DNA of 18,439 nt from Oscillospiraceae bacterium (GTDB lineage Bacteria; Bacillota; Clostridia; Oscillospirales; Acutalibacteraceae), in contig JAQXMV010000189.1 in NCBI GenBank assembly GCA_029013165.1, positions 1-18,439 on the forward strand, written 5' to 3'. The number at the start of each line of letters is the position of its first letter. The first letter of the stretch is position 1. The position numbers were made by a program, and so were the translations under genes. The notes under the pieces are model-generated. The model searched no databases. It was given only the letters and a program-made list of their open reading frames with translations, and was not told where the DNA came from. Below are positions 1 to 7,231 of the stretch, piece by piece.

Positions 1-79
1 ATATAATTCAATTGTACCATTATTTTAATGATTTATTCTCTTTATGGTTTCTGCTCACTTCTCACCTTCAATATATGGC

Positions 80-104
80 AAAAAGCGGCGCTTTGCGTCG
101 CCTT
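80..104. terminator. weak second hairpin downstream of murD
   Basis: An imperfect stem-loop lies here: the arms AAAGCGGCG and CGTCGCCTTT flank the loop CTTTG, with one bulge and one mismatch. On the minus strand it is followed by five T. It could back up the stronger murD terminator at 121-155, or serve a gene beyond the left edge. The pairing is imperfect, so this is a tentative call. Confidence 0.35.
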
Positions 105-120
105 TGTCTTTTGCGCATAA

Positions 121-155
121 TAAAAAGCCGTTCTGACAGAATGTGTCAGAACGGC
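121..155 (-). terminator. Rho-independent terminator of murD
   Basis: A perfect 12-bp inverted repeat (GCCGTTCTGACA / TGTCAGAACGGC, 127-138 and 144-155) with a 5-base loop is followed on the minus strand by TTTTTATTAT. It begins 17 bases after the murD stop codon, which is the usual place for an intrinsic terminator. Confidence 0.9.
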
Positions 156-171
156 AATATGAATTTGCTGA

Positions 172-1521
172 TCAGTCATCAAGAGTCCGAACATAGTCCT
201 TAAACATGGTTCCTCTCTGCTGATAATTTTTGAACATACCCCAGCTTGCGCAGGCGGGGGAGAGGAGACAGCAATCTCCGGGCTGCGCTTCGGCGGCGCA
301 GATCTCGACAGCCTCTTTCAGATCCTCGGCAAAGCAATAATCCTTGAAGCCGATAGCTTCGCAGGCCTCGGCAATTTTTTCCCGGGTTTGCCCGATGAGA
401 ACCAGCTTGCGTACCTTTCCGGGAAAACGACTGACCCATTGGCTGAAATCGGCGTTTTTGTCATAGCCGCCGCCAATGAGTAGGGTTTTGGAGGGCATGG
501 CGTCAATGGCCTTTATGGCGGCGTCGGTGTTGGTGCCCTTGGAATCGTTGTAATATTTCACGCCTTTTTTTGTGGCCACATATTCGATTCGGTGCTCAAC
601 GGCAACGAATTTTTTCACCGCGTCGCGGATCACATCCATGGGTATGCCGAATGACCTCGTCATGGCCGCGGCAGCCATGATATTTTCGTAGTTGTGCAGG
701 CCGACGAGATTGGTTTCCTCTGTGCGGATAAAGGCCTCAGGAACACCGTTTTGCGCGAAATAAATGATACCGTCTTTGTAGTAGAAGCCGTTCTGCAGTT
801 CTCTCTGCGAGCTGAACCAAACGACACTGCATTTGAGTTCTTGGCCGAAATCGCGAAGAACCGGATCCTCATAATTTAAAACGCAGTAATCATTCTCGTT
901 CTGATTTTTGGCAATGGATTTTTTGATGTTCTCATAGTTTTCCATTGTCTTGTGTCGGTCGAGATGATCGGGTGTGATATTGAGAATGGCGCTGACCTTC
1001 GGCTTGAAAGTCAGCATGGTCTCAAGCTGAAAGGAACTGATCTCCGCCACGGTGGCGCCGCCCTCTTTGGAGTCCAGAACCAGTCCGGTATAGGGAATCT
1101 CAATGTTGCCCACAAGCAGGGTGTTTGGGTTGTAGGATTTCACGATTTCATATACCAAAGAGGTCGTGGTGGTTTTGCCGTTGGTGCCGGTGATGGCAAT
1201 GATCTCACCCTTGTCATAGCGGTAAGCCAGTTCGATTTCGCTCCATACGGGTATACCTTTTTGGGCTACGGCTTTCATGATCGGTGTTTCCAGGGATACG
1301 CCCGGGCTGACAACGCAAACACCGATCCCCTCCAGGGCTTCGGGCGAGACATCTCCGAGAATAAAAGGTATATGGCTGTTGCCGATTTTCTTTCCGATCT
1401 CCTGCGTGTCAAGGGTTTGATTGCCGTCATAAATGATCATGTCTTTGCCTAATTTCGTGAGCATCTGTGCGGCGGCGATGCCGCTTCTGCCGGCTCCGAC
1501 AATGAGGTATTTTTCTTTCAT
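172..1521 (-). CDS. murD: UDP-N-acetylmuramoyl-L-alanine:D-glutamate ligase
   Basis: Cytoplasmic Mur ligase that adds D-glutamate to UDP-MurNAc-L-Ala using ATP, the second amino-acid addition in peptidoglycan precursor synthesis. Numbered from the ATG at 1521, the 449-aa protein has an N-terminal Rossmann-like start (YLIVGAGRSG, residues 5-14), the ATP loop GTNGKTTTT (112-120), NITPDHLDRH (181-190), EHRIE (309-313) and NDSKGTN (325-331), all standard for MurD and at the usual length. An in-frame ATG seven codons upstream (1542) would extend it, but it directly abuts a GC-rich hairpin. The ATG at 1521 has GAGAG upstream and gives the normal MurD N-terminus, so I prefer it. The gene stands alone, with its own promoter and terminator, rather than inside a division and cell wall (dcw) cluster. 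No murG, mraY or ftsW is adjacent on this strand. Confidence 0.97.
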   Translation of the reverse strand: MKEKYLIVGAGRSGIAAAQMLTKLGKDMIIYDGNQTLDTQEIGKKIGNSHIPFILGDVSPEALEGIGVCVVSPGVSLETPIMKAVAQKGIPVWSEIELAYRYDKGEIIAITGTNGKTTTTSLVYEIVKSYNPNTLLVGNIEIPYTGLVLDSKEGGATVAEISSFQLETMLTFKPKVSAILNITPDHLDRHKTMENYENIKKSIAKNQNENDYCVLNYEDPVLRDFGQELKCSVVWFSSQRELQNGFYYKDGIIYFAQNGVPEAFIRTEETNLVGLHNYENIMAAAAMTRSFGIPMDVIRDAVKKFVAVEHRIEYVATKKGVKYYNDSKGTNTDAAIKAIDAMPSKTLLIGGGYDKNADFSQWVSRFPGKVRKLVLIGQTREKIAEACEAIGFKDYCFAEDLKEAVEICAAEAQPGDCCLLSPACASWGMFKNYQQRGTMFKDYVRTLDD

Positions 1522-1542
1522 CAAGGACTCTCTGCCTTTCAT

Positions 1543-1565
1543 GGCCCGAAAGGGCCTTTATTTTT
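1543..1565. promoter_or_regulatory. murD: hairpin in the murD 5' leader, terminator-shaped on the plus strand
   Basis: GGCCC-GAAA-GGGCC (1543-1556) is a perfect 5-bp GC stem. On the plus strand it is followed by TTTATTTTT, which is the shape of an intrinsic terminator, yet no plus-strand gene ends here. On the minus strand it falls at the very start of the predicted murD transcript and directly before the alternative ATG at 1542. It may stabilise the mRNA 5' end, hide that ATG, or stop antisense transcription leaving murD. The function is inferred. Confidence 0.5.
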
Positions 1566-1571
1566 CATTAT

Positions 1572-1600
1572 ATTATAGCACCTCAGAAAAGTGAAATCAA
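1572..1600 (-). promoter_or_regulatory. SigA-type promoter of murD
   Basis: Read on the minus strand: TTGATT (1595-1600), a 17-base spacer, then a perfect TATAAT (1572-1577). The predicted transcript start is near 1565, giving a leader of about 45 bases before the ATG at 1521. Confidence 0.8.
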
Positions 1601-1668
1601 TATTTTTGTCGCGCTCAGCGCATATTTGTTACCGAACAGCTTGTCGAAAAAGTATTTTTTGATAATTA

Positions 1669-1698
1669 AAAAGGGCAGAGATTTGTCTCCGCCCTTTT
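1669..1698. terminator. terminator of the GH3-lipoprotein operon (usable both ways)
   Basis: AAAAGGGC...GCCCTTTT arms extended by GAGA/TCTC across one A-C mismatch, with the loop TTTG. The minus-strand side is followed by TTTTTAATT. It lies about 70 bases past the stop of the TlpA-like gene and about 70 bases upstream of the murD promoter, so it insulates the two units. The plus-strand side also has T-rich sequence downstream. A smaller repeat, GGAGTT/AACTCC (1718-1737), sits between it and the stop codon. Confidence 0.8.
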
Positions 1699-1767
1699 AG
1701 TTTTGACTTTTTTTGATGGAGTTATCCTTTCAACTCCCGGTGATTTGAGCGTTTATGGCAAAACGGA

Positions 1768-2418
1768 TCAAAGGGTTTCGAGAAGTCCTTTTATGATTGT
1801 CTGCCAGTTATCATAGCTTCTTGCGCCCACATAGCTGCTTTCACCGACGATGTTTCCCTCGCTGTCAACGAAAACCGTTGTAGGTACGGAATAAACCTCG
1901 TTGAGCATGATGCCGTCCAGAGAGGCCGAGGGCAAAAGACTGATATAGGTGATTCCCAGTTCATCGCTGATGGCTTTTGCCTGAGAGAGCAGAGACTCGT
2001 CATAGAATCCTTTGGTGTCTTTGGTGACATCGCAGACGATGCCGATGATCTGAAAATCATCACCGTCGGAATATTCCTCGCTGATTGTCTGTAGATCCGG
2101 CATTTCATTAATGCAGGGTCCGCAGAATGTGGCCCAGATATTGATCATCGTGAGTTTTTTGTCCTTGAAAAGGCTCTGATCATATCGGGTTCCCTTGAGA
2201 TCGACAGCGGCAAAAGAGGCAAAGGAATTTTTCGTGAACGCAATATCCTCATCGGCCGTGGTGTCTTTCAGTTTGGTGTTTGCCGTCATATTCTGAGAAG
2301 CGTCCGTTGCAGCCGAGTCCGGTGCAGTGGTGTCTGCGTCGGAGACAGGGCCGCCGCAGGCGGCAAAGCAGGTCAGCATCAGTGCAGCTGTCAGCAGTAA
2401 TGCGAAAAATCTTTTCAT
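1768..2418 (-). CDS. TlpA-like thiol-disulfide oxidoreductase lipoprotein
   Basis: Predicted lipoprotein of 216 aa with a thioredoxin fold, exposed outside the membrane. Residues 1-20 form a basic, hydrophobic signal peptide ending in a lipobox-like FAAC with Cys21 as the lipidation site. A low-complexity Asp/Thr/Ala linker follows (22-55). The redoxin/TlpA domain has WATFCGPC with active-site cysteines at 99 and 102, and a cis-proline motif SVPTTVFVD with Pro179. Family members reduce or isomerise disulfides in surface proteins. The electron donor (usually a CcdA- or DsbD-type membrane protein) and the client are not in the window. The gene starts 16 bases after the GH3 stop, and TAAGGAG overlaps that stop codon, so the two are very likely co-transcribed and possibly translationally coupled. 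The functional link to the glycosidase is unknown. Confidence 0.88.
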   Translation of the reverse strand: MKRFFALLLTAALMLTCFAACGGPVSDADTTAPDSAATDASQNMTANTKLKDTTADEDIAFTKNSFASFAAVDLKGTRYDQSLFKDKKLTMINIWATFCGPCINEMPDLQTISEEYSDGDDFQIIGIVCDVTKDTKGFYDESLLSQAKAISDELGITYISLLPSASLDGIMLNEVYSVPTTVFVDSEGNIVGESSYVGARSYDNWQTIIKGLLETL

Positions 2419-2434
2419 AGCTTTTCCTCGCTCC

Positions 2435-4861
2435 TTATTTTTCTTTTTTAAAGCCGGTAATCAGCTTTTTCAGTCCGCCGCGCGTGCCGTTGCACAGATC
2501 CAGCAGACCGTCAACGGATTTCTGTGAGATCAGTCCGCCGGTGAAGCCGCTGAAAGAGCGAAGGGGCATATCCTTGATGGATTCGGTGATCATGGCCGGA
2601 TTTTCTGCACCGAGGGACACGATTTTCGCACCGCCGCAGAGCAGACCGTAAAGGGTCTTGCCGAAAGCGCTGACCTTCACCTGGGAAAGGGAGTTATTGA
2701 TCGTCAGCTCTCCCTTGCGGAAAGTGCTGTTGGTGGGCAGCGGCCTGCCGAGCACGGCCTCAAACTGTCTTTCGGGAATGGTGGCCATGGAATCAACGGC
2801 ATAGTAGATCGGGGCGGTCTTTCTGTAATCGGGAATTTCCGCGTCAGGCTTGGCCGTGGTCAGATCCAGGGCGCAGTAAAGACGGCTGTCCCGTGAGGAG
2901 GCGGCAACGATGATTTTGTAGGTTCCGCTTTCGGCGTGCCAGTCGCCGATGTTAACATTATAGAAACTGAAAGCTCTCTCGTCCAGCTCGATGGAAACTT
3001 CTTTTTCCTCGCCGGGCTGCAGGAATACTTTCCGGAAACCTTTGAGTTCTCTGTCGGCTTTGAAAATTTTGCTCTCCGGCGGACAAACATATATCTGAGC
3101 CGTCTCTGCGCCTGCAACCTTGCCGATATTTTTCAGCTTAAAGGTTACGGTGACTGTTTCGCCCTCGGTGATCTTCTCCTTGGAAAGCACAGCGTCGCTG
3201 TATTCAAATTTGGTATAGGAAAGTCCGTGGCCGAATGGATACTGTACGGCTTTTTTCGCCTTGTCAAAGAAACGGTAGCCCACAAAGATACTCTCTCTGT
3301 ATTCGACGGTTCTCGGGCCCATGGGGAAATATTTGGCCACAACATTGTCCTCATTGTTGAAGGGGAAGGTTTCCGCCAGCTTGCCGCTGGGATTGACCTT
3401 GCCGTAGATGATGTTGTAAGCGGCTTCGCCGCCGGCCTGACCGCCTAAGTAAAGGTTGAGGATCGACTTGACCTTGCACTCCCAGGCGTCGATTTTCACC
3501 GGTGAGCCGCAGGAAAGCACAACGATGATGTTGTCGTTGACCTTTGCCAGCTCCTCCACGAGGATATTGTGGCTCTTTGGCATGTTGATGTGCTTGCGGT
3601 CGAAGCCCTCGCTTTCGAAATCATCGGTCAGACCGATGAAAACCAGAACAGCGTCCTTGCCCTTGGCAATACTGCAGGCCTCGTCGATGAGCTTCTTGCT
3701 GTAGCCGTCGCCTTTCAGGCTGTAGCCGGGCGCATAGGCGAAGGACTGACCGGCATGTCTCATGGCTTCGGTGAAAGAGACGGTCTTATAGGGATTGATG
3801 TGGCTGGAGCCTGCTCCCTGATATCGCAGGTGATCTGCCAGTGCGCCGATGACGGCGACTCTCTGCAGCTTGTTCAGCGGCAGTGCCTCGTCGGTGTTTT
3901 TCAGCAGTACCGCCGACTGTTCGGCCGCCTTTCTGGCAATCTGATGGTGAGCCTCCAGATCGGGCTTATAGCCTTTGCCCTCGTTTTCCTTACATTCAAA
4001 GGCAAATTTGATCATTCTGAGTACGACCTTATCCAGCTCCTCTTCACTGAGCTGACCGTTCTTGACGGCTGCGACGATGTGTCTGTCGTTCATGCCCTTG
4101 TTTCCGGGCATTTCCAGGTCAAGGCCGGCACGGATACCCTCCACTCTGTCGTTGACGGCGCCCCAGTCTGAGACGACGATGCCCTTGTAGCCCCACTCTC
4201 CGCGGAGAATGTCGGTGAGCATCCGTTTGTTATCGGAAAGATAGACGCCGCCCAGGCGGTTATAGCTGCACATGACCGTGGTGGGCTGTTCTGTTTTGAC
4301 GATGTATTCAAAGGGGGAGAGATAGATCTCACGCAGGGCTCTTTCGTCCACAACGGAGTCAATGCTCATTCGGATATGCTCCTGATTGTTGGCGCAGAAA
4401 TGCTTCAGGCTGACGCCGACGCCGTTTTTCTGGAAGCCGCGGACAAAGGCTGCGCCCATTCGTCCTGCCAGGAACGGATCCTCGGAGAAGTATTCAAAGT
4501 TTCTGCCGCACAGAGGACTGCGCTTGATATTGACACCGGGGCCGAGGATGGTGGTAACCTTGTGTGCTTTGCACTCATCGGCCATCGCGTCTGCGATCTC
4601 CTCCATCAGTTCGGGATCCCAGCTGCTGGCGGTGGTGACGGAAGTCGGAAAGCAGGTGGCGATTTCGGATTTCTGCATGATATTGGTGCCGCCGGTCTGC
4701 ATTTCCTTTCTCAGTCCGTTGGGGCCGTCGCTCATCCAGACGCTGGGTATGCCCAAGCGGGGAATGGGTTTGGTCTGCCAGGTGTCCAGTCCCGAGCAAA
4801 GGGAAGCCTTTTCTTCCAGAGTCATCTGTCCGAGAATTTCGCTGTAATTCTTTTGAGCCAT
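2435..4861 (-). CDS. glycoside hydrolase family 3 beta-glycosidase (probable beta-glucosidase)
   Basis: Retaining exo-glycosidase of family GH3, 808 aa, with no signal peptide and therefore probably cytoplasmic, acting on imported oligosaccharides or glycosides. The N-terminal catalytic domain (about 10-290) contains GPGVNIKRSPLCGRNFEYFS (107-126), KHF (153-155) and the nucleophile motif SDWGA with Asp232. The GH3 C-terminal domain (about 315-545) contains ESEGFDR, whose SEG glutamate is the likely acid/base by family analogy. A fibronectin-III-like domain follows (about 575-650). The last 135 or so residues form an extra tail seen in similar Firmicutes GH3 proteins. There is no PA14 insert. 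The exact substrate (beta-glucoside, beta-xyloside or a plant glycoside) cannot be read from sequence. The ATG follows AAGGAGA at 10 bases. It is the first gene of a two-gene operon with its own promoter. Confidence 0.93.
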   Translation of the reverse strand: MAQKNYSEILGQMTLEEKASLCSGLDTWQTKPIPRLGIPSVWMSDGPNGLRKEMQTGGTNIMQKSEIATCFPTSVTTASSWDPELMEEIADAMADECKAHKVTTILGPGVNIKRSPLCGRNFEYFSEDPFLAGRMGAAFVRGFQKNGVGVSLKHFCANNQEHIRMSIDSVVDERALREIYLSPFEYIVKTEQPTTVMCSYNRLGGVYLSDNKRMLTDILRGEWGYKGIVVSDWGAVNDRVEGIRAGLDLEMPGNKGMNDRHIVAAVKNGQLSEEELDKVVLRMIKFAFECKENEGKGYKPDLEAHHQIARKAAEQSAVLLKNTDEALPLNKLQRVAVIGALADHLRYQGAGSSHINPYKTVSFTEAMRHAGQSFAYAPGYSLKGDGYSKKLIDEACSIAKGKDAVLVFIGLTDDFESEGFDRKHINMPKSHNILVEELAKVNDNIIVVLSCGSPVKIDAWECKVKSILNLYLGGQAGGEAAYNIIYGKVNPSGKLAETFPFNNEDNVVAKYFPMGPRTVEYRESIFVGYRFFDKAKKAVQYPFGHGLSYTKFEYSDAVLSKEKITEGETVTVTFKLKNIGKVAGAETAQIYVCPPESKIFKADRELKGFRKVFLQPGEEKEVSIELDERAFSFYNVNIGDWHAESGTYKIIVAASSRDSRLYCALDLTTAKPDAEIPDYRKTAPIYYAVDSMATIPERQFEAVLGRPLPTNSTFRKGELTINNSLSQVKVSAFGKTLYGLLCGGAKIVSLGAENPAMITESIKDMPLRSFSGFTGGLISQKSVDGLLDLCNGTRGGLKKLITGFKKEK

Positions 4862-4903
4862 GGTTCATAATTCTCCTTTTCAGTGAAAAAATCTTATACC
4901 TTA

Positions 4904-4932
4904 ACAATACCAAAAAACGGCGGAAATTTCAA
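4904..4932 (-). promoter_or_regulatory. promoter of the GH3-lipoprotein operon
   Basis: On the minus strand: TTGAAA (4927-4932), 17 bases, TATTGT (4904-4909). A TATAAG lies just downstream as an alternative -10. The transcript start would be near 4897, about 36 bases before the ATG. No catabolite-repression (cre-like) palindrome was recognised. Confidence 0.6.
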
Positions 4933-5024
4933 TAGAAAAACCTTTAATTATTCATATCTGTGATATACTTATGTGTACTATTTTTGTTAGCTGTGACCAA
5001 GGTATCAAATTTTTATTACATTTA

Positions 5025-5053
5025 TTGACAAAACTAAAAATATGGAATATTAT
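5025..5053 (+). promoter_or_regulatory. near-consensus SigA promoter of the FHA-SEDS-PBP operon
   Basis: A perfect TTGACA (5025-5030), a 17-base spacer and TATTAT (5048-5053). The predicted start near 5060 leaves about 20 bases to the ATG at 5080, just enough for the AAAAGGAGG ribosome binding site (5066-5074). An extended -10 (TGATATACT, 4961-4969) without a good -35 could be a second, weaker start. The A/T-rich sequence upstream may act as an UP element. Confidence 0.85.
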
Positions 5054-5079
5054 GGAATTCTGATAAAAGGAGGATTGTT

Positions 5080-5922
5080 ATGGATTATATATCGACTGCA
5101 TCGAGAATTGTTCTGCCTCTGATCACTCTCGTGCTTTTGCTGAAATGTATTCTGACCCTGTGGCTGGGACATCCCAAAGAGAAAATCTACGGTTATATTG
5201 TCGATATGCTCACCGGGCAACGATATGCCCTGAATATGTGGGAGACCTCCATCGGCAGAACCGATAACTGCGACATCAAGCTGGAATATGACAGCATTGC
5301 CAGATCTCATGCGGTTATCACCAGAAGAATTGACGGCTGGTATGTCTATGATCTTTTGTCCAGACCCGATACCAAGGTCAACGGCAAATTCATAGAAAAA
5401 AAACAGACCATCAATAACGGAGATATTCTGACTTTCGGCAAAACACGCTTTCGCTTCGAGGTCATCGACGATCCCGTTCTGCGCGCCGGAAAGGACAAGA
5501 AAAAACACAGGCAGAAGTCTGCGGCGGCTCAGCCTCCGGCAAGAAACGGCGCGGCGCCTCGTCCCAATACGGCACAGCCTCCGGTGCAGCCGGGCGCTCC
5601 TGCGTCGGCCAAAAGGCGCGTCAAAAGAGTGTGCTGTATCGTCAATAAACAGACGCGGGAAACCTTTGCCCTTTTCGGCAACGAGGTGCGCATCGGTACA
5701 TCTCCCCGTTGCGATATCCGTCTGCAGTCTCAGAAAGTCGCCAAGCTCCATGCGGCCATTGTCCTTTATGAGGACGGCTGGGCCATCGAAAACCGAGGTG
5801 CCGGCGTCACGCTGCTCAACGGCGAACGGGTCAATTCTCCGCTGCTGCTGTATGACGGAGACATCATCACCCTGGGAGATGTCAGACTTTATTATACCGT
5901 CAAGACCACGACGGCTCAGTGA
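5080..5922 (+). CDS. membrane-anchored protein with two FHA domains
   Basis: Protein of 280 aa with an N-terminal membrane segment (about 9-29) and two forkhead-associated domains joined by a basic, Pro/Ala-rich linker (about 137-184). FHA domains bind phosphothreonine. The first (about 40-130) keeps the phosphate-contact pattern: Gly59-Arg60, Arg75-Ser76-His77 and Asn101-Gly102. The second (about 185-275) has Gly206-Thr207 where Gly-Arg is expected and Leu223-His224 where Ser-His is expected, keeping only Asn247, so it probably does not bind phosphothreonine in the usual way. The start follows AAAAGGAGG at a good distance. The SEDS gene begins 14 bases after the stop. By analogy with actinobacterial FHA proteins encoded beside rodA-pbpA, it may bring phosphorylation control to wall synthesis. 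No Ser/Thr kinase or phosphatase gene is in the window. Confidence 0.88.
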   Translation: MDYISTASRIVLPLITLVLLLKCILTLWLGHPKEKIYGYIVDMLTGQRYALNMWETSIGRTDNCDIKLEYDSIARSHAVITRRIDGWYVYDLLSRPDTKVNGKFIEKKQTINNGDILTFGKTRFRFEVIDDPVLRAGKDKKKHRQKSAAAQPPARNGAAPRPNTAQPPVQPGAPASAKRRVKRVCCIVNKQTRETFALFGNEVRIGTSPRCDIRLQSQKVAKLHAAIVLYEDGWAIENRGAGVTLLNGERVNSPLLLYDGDIITLGDVRLYYTVKTTTAQ

Positions 5923-5936
5923 AAGGAGGAAAGCGT

Positions 5937-7217
5937 GTGAACAAGACAAAAGCAAAAATGAGCACTGCAGACAAGCTGCGTGCCAAATATAAGTCCGTTG
6001 ACAGGAGCTTTATCCTTTTTCTGATGACCAGCTTTCAGGTGATTTCTTTCACGCCGGTGATTTTCGGTGAGAGCGAGATACACTTTGAGGTGGCGGCCAT
6101 GCTGCTGTTTTATATCGTTTTTGAGTGGCTTTATGTGGCTTTGGCCAGCGCTCTTTTCAAGAAAGTCAATTTTGAACTGGAGTTTATCGCCTTTTTCCTC
6201 AGCGGAATCGGGATGTGCCTTTCGGCCAGTGTGGACAGAGGCTCCATGCTCAAGCAGCTCATCACGGTCATCGGCGGCGTCATTGTTTATGATATCCTCC
6301 TTTGGTTCATCATGGATGTCAACCGTGTCATGGCGCTGAGAACGCCGTTAGCCATATTCTCACTGGTTTTTTTGGCCGGTTCCTTTGTTTATATCAAAAT
6401 CTTTGTGGGAGATATCAACGGTGCCTATAACTGGATCGCTTTCAAGGGCTTCTCTCTTCAGCCCTCGGAGTTTGTTAAGATCGCCTTTATTTTCGTCGGT
6501 GCCGCCACCCTCGATAAGCTCCTGACGGCAAAGAATATCTACATGTATGTGCTTTTTGCCATGGGCTGTATCGGTGTGCTGTTTCTGATGAAAGATTTCG
6601 GAACGGCTCTGATCTTCTTCTTCACTTTCATTGTTATCGCTTTCATGCGTTCCGGTGACCTGAGAACGATCATCTTTATCTGTGCCGCGGCTCTGATCGG
6701 TGCGGTGCTGATCATTTATTTCCGTCCCCATGTTGCCGCCCGTTTTGCCGCTTACCGACATATTTGGGAGGATGTTTACGGCCGTGGCTATCAGCAGACG
6801 AGGGTGCTCATTTATGCCGTCAGCGGTGGTCTTTTCGGTCTCGGTGTGGGTAACGGCGCTCTGCGCCATGTCTATGCCGCCACCACCGACCTGGTCTTTG
6901 GTATGATCTGCGAGGAAATGGGCATTTTTATCGCTTTCGTGATCGTCATCACCTTTGCGTTCATTGCGATATATGCGCTGATCAGTTCACGCAGTGCTCC
7001 CTCGACCTTCTATTCCATCGCCGCCTGCTCGGCGTCGGCCATGCTGTTATTCCAGATTTGTCTGAATATTTTCGGCATTACGGATATCTTGCCTCTCACG
7101 GGCGTTACCCTGCCCTTTATCAGTCAGGGCGGTTCGAGTATGATATGCTCATGGGCGCTGTTTGCCTTTATCAAGTCGGCCGATGTCAGGGCCTATCCCA
7201 AGCTCTATAAATCTTAA
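5937..7217 (+). CDS. SEDS-family peptidoglycan glycosyltransferase (FtsW/RodA/SpoVE type)
   Basis: Polytopic membrane protein of 426 aa that should polymerise lipid II into glycan strands together with a class B PBP. Family motifs are present: QPSE (175-178), KDFGTA (219-224), ATTDLVFGMICEEMG (315-329) and the C-terminal PFISQGGSS (393-401), where most relatives have PFISYGG. Asp318 of the TTD motif matches the catalytic aspartate known in RodA and FtsW. About ten hydrophobic segments are visible. The frame is open from a GTG at 5919, but that codon overlaps the FHA stop and lies before the AAAGGAGG site. The GTG at 5937, seven bases past GGAGG, is the better start. Neighbours point to RodA-like use with the next gene. 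Sequence alone does not decide between elongation, division and sporulation. Confidence 0.93.
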   Translation: MNKTKAKMSTADKLRAKYKSVDRSFILFLMTSFQVISFTPVIFGESEIHFEVAAMLLFYIVFEWLYVALASALFKKVNFELEFIAFFLSGIGMCLSASVDRGSMLKQLITVIGGVIVYDILLWFIMDVNRVMALRTPLAIFSLVFLAGSFVYIKIFVGDINGAYNWIAFKGFSLQPSEFVKIAFIFVGAATLDKLLTAKNIYMYVLFAMGCIGVLFLMKDFGTALIFFFTFIVIAFMRSGDLRTIIFICAAALIGAVLIIYFRPHVAARFAAYRHIWEDVYGRGYQQTRVLIYAVSGGLFGLGVGNGALRHVYAATTDLVFGMICEEMGIFIAFVIVITFAFIAIYALISSRSAPSTFYSIAACSASAMLLFQICLNIFGITDILPLTGVTLPFISQGGSSMICSWALFAFIKSADVRAYPKLYKS

Positions 7218-7231
7218 AAGGAGGCGGAAAC

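Noticed and set aside
1543..1767. Possible riboswitch upstream of murD
   Set aside because: The predicted leader is only about 45 bases and holds one 5-bp hairpin, which is too little for a known riboswitch class. The larger hairpin at 1669-1698 lies upstream of the promoter.
5050..5955. A 301-codon frame on the minus strand opposite the FHA gene
   Set aside because: It is antisense to a gene with a near-consensus promoter, a strong ribosome binding site and clear FHA domains. Its arginine-rich middle is a mirror of the Pro/Ala linker.
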